From: Bacteroidota bacterium
GTDB lineage: Bacteria > Bacteroidota > Ignavibacteria > Kapaibacteriales > UBA2268
DNA: 13,092 nt
Direction of reading: 5' to 3'
Assembly (NCBI GenBank): GCA_017428585.1
Contig: JAFRQN010000144.1
Location: 1-13,092, forward strand
How positions within the stretch are numbered: the first letter of the stretch is position 1; every line of letters begins with the position of its first letter. Positions 8,363 to 13,092 of this stretch are shown piece after piece. The translations under genes and the position numbers were made by a program. The notes under the pieces are model-generated. The model made no database searches, was not told the DNA's origin, and was given only the letters and a program-made list of their open reading frames with translations.

Positions 8363-9004
8363 ATGAAAAAAAACAATTTATTTTTCTATGCAGCTTTTTT
8401 ATTTGCTGCAATGATTTTTGTATCAGGGTGCAAAGATAATAAAGACAATCCTGTAACACCAACCAATGAAGGGGCTAAAAGCTATAATATCCAATTTATA
8501 GATGCTACTTCTTATGGTGATGTATGGACTTACTTCAATTTAGAGGAAGGCAAAGTCGTAGAAGTAAAGGAAGACGAACATTTTAACAATAAGAGTTGGG
8601 ATATTGCTTTTAATAGATATAATGTTCGTACAAACGGCGGTGCTTCTGGCGCTGGCAATGGCGGCGCTTATGATATGGGCCAGGTAGAAATGAATTCTGT
8701 TGCTAAAGTGCCAGATGATATTAACTTAGTTGTTGATTCAACTTGGTCTATTGTAGGAGATATTAGTTCAATGCCTCCATCATATATTTCATCAACAGCT
8801 AATCCTTTATTAAGCAAAGCTATAAGTTCTGCAGGTATGCCTCCGTCATACGTTTCTGATGAACATGTTTATATAGTAAAAACTGCTTCTGGCAAATGGG
8901 CTAAATTGATTTTTACAAGCTACTATAATGATGAACTGCCTGCTAAAAGCGGATATATTAGCTTTGATTATGTTATACAAACAAACGGAGGCAAAGAATT
9001 CTAA
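8363..9004 (+). CDS. hmuY: HmuY-family haem-binding lipoprotein
   Basis: A 213-residue lipoprotein. The signal peptide ends in lipobox VSGC, giving lipidated Cys23. HmuY-type landmarks follow: WDIAFNRYNVRTNGG, a Gly-rich loop (GASGAGNGGAYD), then HVYIVKTASGKWAKLIFTSYY and GYISFDYVIQ near the C-terminus. HmuY proteins sit on the cell surface and take haem from host or other carriers to pass to HmuR. P. gingivalis HmuY uses two His ligands; several Bacteroides and Tannerella homologues use two Met. Here a pentapeptide MPPSY occurs twice, starting at M137 and M159, in the region where the two ligand-bearing arms should lie, so Met-Met coordination is my inference. H168 is the only nearby His. 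A hairpin terminator follows downstream. Confidence 0.88.
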   Translation: MKKNNLFFYAAFLFAAMIFVSGCKDNKDNPVTPTNEGAKSYNIQFIDATSYGDVWTYFNLEEGKVVEVKEDEHFNNKSWDIAFNRYNVRTNGGASGAGNGGAYDMGQVEMNSVAKVPDDINLVVDSTWSIVGDISSMPPSYISSTANPLLSKAISSAGMPPSYVSDEHVYIVKTASGKWAKLIFTSYYNDELPAKSGYISFDYVIQTNGGKEF

Positions 9005-9136
9005 AAAATATTTTGGTATTAGAATAAAATAAAGATACATTTGTATTATATAATTGTATCAAATAATATTTTAATATTAATATTTTCTTTCTTTATTGAA
9101 ATTATTTTAAATTAGATAATAATTATTTTATTGATA

Positions 9137-9172
9137 CAACAACTAAATTTATAATTTAGTTGTTGTTTCTTT
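9137..9172 (+). terminator. Hairpin terminator of the hmu operon (or folP leader hairpin)
   Basis: A perfect 12-bp inverted repeat, CAACAACTAAAT (9137-9148) and ATTTAGTTGTTG (9154-9165), with a 5-base loop, followed by a T-rich run (TTTCTTT, 9166-9172). It lies 133 bases after the hmuY stop. A weaker inverted repeat, GATACA/TGTATC (9034-9039, 9055-9060), lies between. The hairpin ends 18 bases before the folP ATG, so a folP transcript starting upstream would carry it as a leader structure. Confidence 0.72.
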
Positions 9173-9183
9173 ATATAAAGACT

Positions 9184-9987
9184 ATGATAAAAAAAAATAA
9201 CTTCCCTTTGATTATGGGAATTGTCAATATAACTCCTGATTCTTTTTCTGATGGAAGTATTGATAGAATTTCCAATAACTACATAGAAGAATGTTGTTCT
9301 AATGCCGAAAAATTGATAAACGAAGGTGCAGATATTATTGATTTTGGAGGAGAAAGCACTAATCCAAAATCAACGTTTGTTCCATCTGACGAAGAAATAA
9401 GACGGGTTGTACCTGTAGTAGAAAGATTTAGAAGCAGGTTTCCAACATTTCCTATTTCTATTGATTCAAGAAAATATGAAGTATGCAAAGAATTGATTAA
9501 ATATAATATTCAATATATAAATGATATTTCAGGACTTACTTATAATCCTAAAATGGTGGAATTAGCAGTGGATTCTGATATTAAATTAATCATTATGCAT
9601 TATAGGGAGCATCATGATACGCATTATGCAAATGTAGTTAATGATGTATATGATTTCCTATATAAGCAGATAAAATATGCTGAGTCGTTTAATGTAAAGA
9701 ATATTATTATTGATTTAGGTATTGGATTTGGGAAAGAATGCAGTGATAATCTAACTTTATTAAAAAATATACAGAAATTTGATTCTTTGGGATATCCTAT
9801 GCTGCTTGGCATTTCCAGAAAAAGATTTATTGGCGAGGTTATTCAAGAAACGAATCCAAAAGAGCGGGATTTTGCAACAATGATATATCACGCTTTATTA
9901 TTAAAAGAAAATAATATAAAAATTATTCGCGTTCATAATGTAAAGTTAGCCAAACAATTAAAAAATATATATAATTCTATTTGTTGA
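9184..9987 (+). CDS. folP: Dihydropteroate synthase-like protein (divergent)
   Basis: A 267-residue pterin-binding TIM-barrel protein. DHPS condenses 6-hydroxymethyl-dihydropterin diphosphate with p-aminobenzoate in folate synthesis. Retained motifs: MGIVNITPDSFSDG (11-24), IIDFGGEST (51-59), SIDSRKYEV (92-100), INDISG (112-117), GFGKE (181-185), GISRKRFIGE (209-218) and IIRVH (247-251). Odd changes: the usual STRPG loop reads STNPK (58-62), replacing the catalytic Arg with Asn; DPG reads DLG (177-179); RVHDV reads RVHNV; LMHM reads IMHY followed by REHHDTHY. The ATG at 9184 is chosen because a TTG at 9160 would start inside the hairpin and add eight residues not seen in the family. It may be a working FolP or a paralogue with another pterin substrate. 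It is a single gene, not obviously in an operon. Confidence 0.8.
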   Translation: MIKKNNFPLIMGIVNITPDSFSDGSIDRISNNYIEECCSNAEKLINEGADIIDFGGESTNPKSTFVPSDEEIRRVVPVVERFRSRFPTFPISIDSRKYEVCKELIKYNIQYINDISGLTYNPKMVELAVDSDIKLIIMHYREHHDTHYANVVNDVYDFLYKQIKYAESFNVKNIIIDLGIGFGKECSDNLTLLKNIQKFDSLGYPMLLGISRKRFIGEVIQETNPKERDFATMIYHALLLKENNIKIIRVHNVKLAKQLKNIYNSIC

Positions 9988-10022
9988 TATTTATTTAAAT
10001 TAATAGTTTTATTTATTTATTA

Positions 10023-10054
10023 TTTTTGTAAAACAAAAACGAATATTTTTTGTC
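10023..10054 (+). promoter_or_regulatory. Weak hairpin and possible promoter between folP and the transporter gene
   Basis: TTTTTGT (10023-10029) and ACAAAAA (10033-10039) form a small A/T hairpin, followed by a T run (10045-10051); it could be a weak folP terminator. TATTTTTTGTC (10044-10054), 49 bases before the next ATG, resembles the Bacteroidota -7 element TAnnTTTG and also the TTTATTTTCTTGTC string before hmuS. A TTTG lies 15 bases upstream of it. Both readings are weak. Confidence 0.3.
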
Positions 10055-10102
10055 GTGCAATAATGGTTAGATTTTTCATATTTTAAGAATAATATAGTCT
10101 TT

Positions 10103-11776
10103 ATGGAATTTATAAAAGAGCTGTTTTTATCTTCAGCATTAGATGGTCCAGCGGTGGCTCATTCAATACTTATTTTATCGCTTGTTATTGCTTTTGGCAT
10201 TATGCTTGGCAAAATTAAAATTGCAGGCATATCTTTTGGTGTAACAGGCGTTTTGTTTATAGGTATTGTCTTCAGTCATTTTGGATTAAATATTGATGCA
10301 AATTTGCAGCATTTTATTAAAGAACTTGGTCTGATTCTTTTTGTGTATTCTATTGGTCTGCAGGTTGGTCCAGGTTTTTTTGCATCGTTTAGAAAGGGAG
10401 GCGTTGTATTAAATAAAATAGCGCTTATTGTTATTTCCTTAGGCATAATAACAACAGTTGTTTTATATTATTGTACTGGACTGCCTATGTCCACTATGGT
10501 TGGAATTATGTCTGGCGCCGTAACAAATACGCCGGGACTTGGCGCTGCGCAACAAACATTTAATGATTTGCATCTTGGAATGGATGCTCCTAATATTGCA
10601 ACTGGTTATGCTGTAGCTTATCCTTTAGGCGTAATAGGCAGCATTTTAATATTTATACTTTTAAGATACATTCTAAAAATTAATGCTAAAAAGGAAGAAA
10701 AAGAAAATGAAATAGATGCTGATCAAATTAAAGATATTCCGGGAAAACCTGTATCTATAGAAGTATCGAATCCTGCTCTTGATGGAAAAACGATTCAAGA
10801 AATTCAGGAAATTTCTTCTCGCAATTTTATTATTTCAAGAATTTGTCATCAAAACGACACGCAGACTTTGGTGAATGCTGACACTAAAATTAAATTTGGC
10901 GATAAAATTTTAGTGGTAGCTGCTGCAAAAGATATTGAACCGATTGAGGTATTGATAGGGCGCAAGGTTGAAATGGATTGGATGCTTGATACTAATATGA
11001 TTTCAAGACGTTTCTTAATAACTAAACCAGAGTTAAATGGGAAAAAACTTGCTGATTTACGTCTTAGAAATACTTATGGCATTACTATAACAAGAGTAAA
11101 TAGATCTGGAATAGATTTAGTTGCAGCTGGCAATTTGCAGCTGCAAATTGGAGATCGAGTAACCGTAGTGGGATTAGAACCTTCTGTTTTACAGGCAGAA
11201 CAAATATTTGGCAATTCAATGAAACGGCTTAATCATCCTAACTTAATTCCTATTTTTATTGGTATTGCTATTGGTGTGCTTGTTGGATCAATTCCTTTTT
11301 GGCTGCCGGGAATACCTCAACCAATGAAATTAGGGTTGGCTGGAGGACCTTTAATTGTTGCTATTTTAATAGGGCGTTATGGTCCAAAATATAGAATGGT
11401 AACTTATACTACAATGAGTGCAAATCTAATGCTGAGAGAAATAGGAATTTCCTTGTTTTTGGCTGCGGTTGGATTAGGCGCTGGCAGCAATTTTATTTCC
11501 ACTATTTATAATGGTGGTTATATTTGGATATTATATGGTGCTTTGATTACTGTTATTCCTCTTTTTATTACTGGTTTAATAGGCAAATTATACTATAAAA
11601 TTAATTATTATACTTTAACAGGAGTTTTAGCGGGAGCTTCTACTAATCCACCTGCTTTGGCTTTTATTAATGAACAAACTAATAATGATGCTCCAGCGGT
11701 TGGATATGCTACTGTGTATCCTTTGTCTATGTTCTTAAGGGTATTAATTGCCCAGTTATTAATTCTTTTATTTTAA
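10103..11776 (+). CDS. AspT/YidE/YbjL-family putative transporter with two RCK_C domains
   Basis: A 557-residue inner-membrane protein of the aspartate-alanine exchanger family. Two homologous membrane halves (about 15-195 and 380-557) flank two RCK_C/TrkA-C domains (about 213-290 and 299-375). Each half carries the family signature: GAVTNTPGLGA (138-148) in the first, and GASTNPPAL (511-519) followed by NNDAPAVGYATVYPLS in the second. Lactic-acid-bacterial AspT swaps aspartate for alanine. The Bacteroides and enterobacterial homologues (YidE, YbjL) have no firmly known substrate, so amino-acid or dicarboxylate antiport is only a possibility. The RCK_C domains usually sense nucleotides or ions. 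Length and layout match the Bacteroidota versions closely. There is no Shine-Dalgarno at the ATG, and no neighbour shares its function. Confidence 0.9.
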   Translation: MEFIKELFLSSALDGPAVAHSILILSLVIAFGIMLGKIKIAGISFGVTGVLFIGIVFSHFGLNIDANLQHFIKELGLILFVYSIGLQVGPGFFASFRKGGVVLNKIALIVISLGIITTVVLYYCTGLPMSTMVGIMSGAVTNTPGLGAAQQTFNDLHLGMDAPNIATGYAVAYPLGVIGSILIFILLRYILKINAKKEEKENEIDADQIKDIPGKPVSIEVSNPALDGKTIQEIQEISSRNFIISRICHQNDTQTLVNADTKIKFGDKILVVAAAKDIEPIEVLIGRKVEMDWMLDTNMISRRFLITKPELNGKKLADLRLRNTYGITITRVNRSGIDLVAAGNLQLQIGDRVTVVGLEPSVLQAEQIFGNSMKRLNHPNLIPIFIGIAIGVLVGSIPFWLPGIPQPMKLGLAGGPLIVAILIGRYGPKYRMVTYTTMSANLMLREIGISLFLAAVGLGAGSNFISTIYNGGYIWILYGALITVIPLFITGLIGKLYYKINYYTLTGVLAGASTNPPALAFINEQTNNDAPAVGYATVYPLSMFLRVLIAQLLILLF

Positions 11777-11906
11777 TTTCGTATAAACAAAAGACAGTTT
11801 AAATTAGCGGATTGTATATGTTCAAAATGTCATGCTTTATGTCTCTTTTGTACACTGTATGACAAAATTTACATACAATTTGTCTTTTGAAATAATGCAC
11901 TTGTAT

Positions 11907-11950
11907 AAAAGTGTGTCAAAATGTCTGATTGATATTTTTGGCACACTTTT
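11907..11950 (+). promoter_or_regulatory. 15-bp inverted repeat with an embedded sigma-54-like -24 element
   Basis: AAAAGTGTGTCAAAA (11907-11921) pairs with TTTTGGCACACTTTT (11936-11950) across a 14-base loop, with one G-U pair in RNA. The right arm holds TTGGCAC. Read as a sigma-54 promoter, the -24 box TGGCAC is perfect, but the -12 box reads TCGT where TTGC is expected. Three readings are possible: a terminator for the transporter gene 130 bases upstream (the following CGTATTTTAT is a poor U-tract), an operator, or a structured hsp20 mRNA leader. Confidence 0.5.
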
Positions 11951-12034
11951 CGTATTTTATAAGGCAAGTTCGTTGAACGACGGACTAAGAAAATTAAAAA
12001 TGATAATTAAAATAAATAATAAATAATAAATAAA

Positions 12035-12039
12035 AGGAG
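12035..12039 (+). promoter_or_regulatory. Shine-Dalgarno of the first hsp20
   Basis: AGGAG, seven bases before the ATG at 12047. It stands out because the other genes in the window start without one. It supports this start, which is also the first in-frame Met before the conserved MLNRDFVSPF. Confidence 0.75.
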
Positions 12040-12046
12040 AATTAAA

Positions 12047-12499
12047 ATGAGAACGTTAATGTTAAATCGTGATTTTGTAAGTCCATTCTTGAGAATGGCA
12101 AGAGATCTTGATAATTTGGATTATGGTTGTAATCATAATAATTTGCTTAATCCACTTTATCACAGTGATATCTTAAATCATAAATTTGATATCTATGAAG
12201 ATGAAAAAGCAGTATTTTTAGTTGCAGATATGCCGGGTATCAAAAAAGAAGATATTTCAATCAATGTAACTAAAAACAGACTAACAATTAAAGCAGAAAA
12301 GAAAGATTATGAGAAAGTCGATAAAAAGACATTCCACTTATCCGAACGAGTATTTGGTAAATTTGAAAGAAGTTTTGAACTGCCAAATTACATAGATACA
12401 GAGAATATTAAAGCAGATTATGAATCAGGTGTATTGACTTTGACAATGAACAAAAAAGCAGAAACACAACCAAAAATGATAGAAGTTTCTGTTAAATAA
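12047..12499 (+). CDS. hsp20: Hsp20 small heat-shock chaperone, copy 1
   Basis: A 150-residue small heat-shock protein, a cytoplasmic ATP-independent holdase that keeps unfolding proteins soluble for Hsp70/ClpB. A variable N-terminal arm (1-45) rich in Asn, His and aromatics precedes the alpha-crystallin domain (about 46-140: FDIYEDEKAVFLVADMPGIKKEDI, LTIKAEK, FERSFELP, YESGVLTLTM). The C-terminal I-x-V anchor is IEV in MIEVSVK. Length is normal for the class. It is followed 86 bases later by a second copy, with no terminator between them, so the two are probably co-transcribed from the complex region upstream. The strong Shine-Dalgarno and N-terminal sequence differ from the Bacteroides Hsp20s I know, which may mean transfer. 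Confidence 0.93.
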   Translation: MRTLMLNRDFVSPFLRMARDLDNLDYGCNHNNLLNPLYHSDILNHKFDIYEDEKAVFLVADMPGIKKEDISINVTKNRLTIKAEKKDYEKVDKKTFHLSERVFGKFERSFELPNYIDTENIKADYESGVLTLTMNKKAETQPKMIEVSVK

Positions 12500-12570
12500 A
12501 ATAATAATTAATAAAATAAATAATTAATAAAAATTTATAAAATAATAAATAAATATAAATATTAAATATA
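12492..12570 (+). other. 79-base run of pure A/T between the hsp20 copies
   Basis: No G or C occurs from 12492 (inside the last Lys codon of copy 1) to 12570. It separates the two hsp20 genes and contains no stable hairpin. The stretch before copy 1 (about 12001-12033) has the same TAATAAATAA texture, so the spacer may have been duplicated with the gene. It is unlikely to be a terminator; it may keep the downstream ribosome site unstructured. Confidence 0.5.
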
Positions 12571-12574
12571 CAAT

Positions 12575-12580
12575 AGGAGG
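12575..12580 (+). promoter_or_regulatory. Shine-Dalgarno of the second hsp20
   Basis: AGGAGG, five bases before the ATG at 12586; a full consensus site and the strongest in the window. Confidence 0.78.
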
Positions 12581-12585
12581 AAAAT

Positions 12586-13044
12586 ATGAGACCGTTACCA
12601 ATAATGTTAAATCGAGATTTTGTAAGTCCATTCATGAGAATGGCAAAAGAATTTGATAATTTGGATTGTCATTATAATCATAATCACTTCTTTGATCCAT
12701 TTTATCATAATGATATCTTAAATCATAAATTTGATATCTATGAAGATGATAAATCAGTAGTTTTAACAGCAGATATGCCGGGTATCAAAAAAGAAGATAT
12801 TTCAATTAATGTAACTAAAAACAGACTAACGATAAAAGCAGAAAAGAAAGATTATGAAAAGGTCGATAAAAAAACATTCCATTTATCCGAACGAATATTT
12901 GGTAAATTTGAAAGAAGTTTTGAATTGCCAGATTATATAGATACAGAGAATATTAAAGCAGATTACGAATCAGGTGTATTAACTTTGACAATGAACAAGA
13001 AAGCAGAAACACAGCCAAAAATGATAGAAGTTTCTGTTAAATAA
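12586..13044 (+). CDS. hsp20: Hsp20 small heat-shock chaperone, copy 2
   Basis: A 152-residue paralogue of the preceding gene with the same layout: N-terminal arm (1-47), alpha-crystallin domain (about 48-142) and C-terminal MIEVSVK. From the ADMPG motif to the stop (276 bases) I count about 15 base differences from copy 1, only two of which change the protein (V/I and N/D). In the first 60 residues about 18 positions differ, with a two-residue insertion (MRPLPIMLNRD versus MRTLMLNRD). The arm is richer in His and Phe here (HYNHNHFFDPFYH). In this family the N-terminal arm sets oligomer size and client choice, so the pair may form mixed oligomers or serve different clients. No clear terminator is visible in the 48 bases after the stop. 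Confidence 0.93.
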   Translation: MRPLPIMLNRDFVSPFMRMAKEFDNLDCHYNHNHFFDPFYHNDILNHKFDIYEDDKSVVLTADMPGIKKEDISINVTKNRLTIKAEKKDYEKVDKKTFHLSERIFGKFERSFELPDYIDTENIKADYESGVLTLTMNKKAETQPKMIEVSVK

Positions 13045-13092
13045 CCAAATAATTAATCAATCAATATATTATAAAATAATAAATATAGATAT

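Larger units (their letters stand above)
11777..12046 (+). promoter_or_regulatory. Intergenic control region upstream of the hsp20 pair
   Basis: 270 bases with no convincing gene. TGTC-type boxes recur: ATGTC at 11827-11831, 11839-11843 and 11921-11925, TTTGTC at 11879-11884 and TGTGTC at 11912-11917. Overlapping dyads are present: TGTCAT/ATGACA (11828-11833, 11859-11864), TGTATG/CATACA (11856-11861, 11872-11877) and GACAAA/TTTGTC (11861-11866, 11879-11884). A 15-bp hairpin follows (11907-11950), then GTTC-GTT-GAAC (11968-11978) and an A/T-only stretch up to a strong Shine-Dalgarno. No CIRCE element (TTAGCACTC-N9-GAGTGCTAA) is present. It most likely holds the heat-shock promoter and its activator or repressor sites. 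Confidence 0.55.

Noticed and set aside
9160..9183. TTG at 9160 as start of the DHPS-like gene
   Set aside because: It lies inside the right arm of the terminator hairpin and adds residues not seen in the family; the ATG at 9184 puts the conserved MGIVNITPDSF at a normal distance.
333..9812. Several minus-strand open frames of 60-85 codons inside hmuS, hmuV, hmuR, hmuY and folP
   Set aside because: All lie opposite well-supported genes, have no ribosome site or recognisable domain, and look like by-products of A/T-rich codon use.
11832..12026. A 64-codon + strand reading frame upstream of hsp20
   Set aside because: It spans the dyads, TGTC boxes and the 15-bp hairpin, has no ribosome site, no domain, and ends in low-complexity Lys/Ile/Asn codons; the region reads as regulatory DNA.
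11777..12046. CIRCE/HrcA operator for the heat-shock genes
   Set aside because: The hairpin arms (AAAAGTGTG... / ...CACACTTTT) do not match TTAGCACTC-N9-GAGTGCTAA.
12492..12570. Pure A/T run as a replication origin or attachment site
   Set aside because: No DnaA boxes, iterons or flanking repeats; it is a short spacer between duplicated genes.
1..13092. tRNA, rRNA, CRISPR arrays, insertion sequences
   Set aside because: No tRNA-like cloverleaf, no regular repeat-spacer pattern and no transposase or terminal inverted repeats were seen.

Overview
The window is very A/T-rich (roughly 30% G+C by eye) and every convincing gene is on the + strand. It most likely comes from an uncultured, low-G+C member of the Bacteroidota (Bacteroidales-like, anaerobic, host-associated). 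Three things support this: a complete hmu-type haem operon, a two-RCK_C AspT/YidE-type transporter very like the Bacteroides versions, and the absence of Shine-Dalgarno sequences in front of almost all genes. The organism assignment is inference.

Bases 1-225 are a non-coding leader with operator-like repeats. Bases 226-9004 hold six genes reading hmuS-hmuT-hmuU-hmuV-hmuR-hmuY. This is the gene content of the Porphyromonas gingivalis hmuYRSTUV haem operon, with the receptor/haemophore pair placed last instead of first. HmuY (surface lipoprotein) and HmuR (TonB-dependent outer-membrane receptor) should capture and import haem. HmuS, a CobN/BchH-type chelatase subunit anchored at both ends in the inner membrane, should act on the porphyrin in the periplasm. 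HmuU (MotA/TolQ/ExbB type) and HmuV (DUF2149, ExbD-like) look like a proton-motive-force stator for HmuS. HmuT is an unassigned multi-pass membrane protein. No ATPase partner (CobS/CobT, BchI/BchD) is present.

Bases 9005-9183 end the hmu transcript with a perfect 12-bp hairpin. Bases 9184-9987 encode a divergent dihydropteroate synthase-like protein that lacks several near-invariant residues. Bases 10103-11776 encode the AspT/YidE-type transporter. Bases 11777-12046 are a 270-bp intergenic region rich in repeated TGTC boxes and dyads, including a 15-bp hairpin whose right arm carries a TTGGCAC element. It leads into two tandem Hsp20 small heat-shock genes (12047-12499, 12586-13044) with nearly identical alpha-crystallin domains and divergent N-termini. 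These two genes have strong Shine-Dalgarno sequences, unlike everything else here.

The most notable features are the haem-demetallation module, the unusual predicted haem ligands in HmuR and HmuY, the altered DHPS active site, and the regulatory architecture and gene-conversion-like pattern of the Hsp20 pair. The hmu system is a known type; its ligand variation and gene order are the less described parts.
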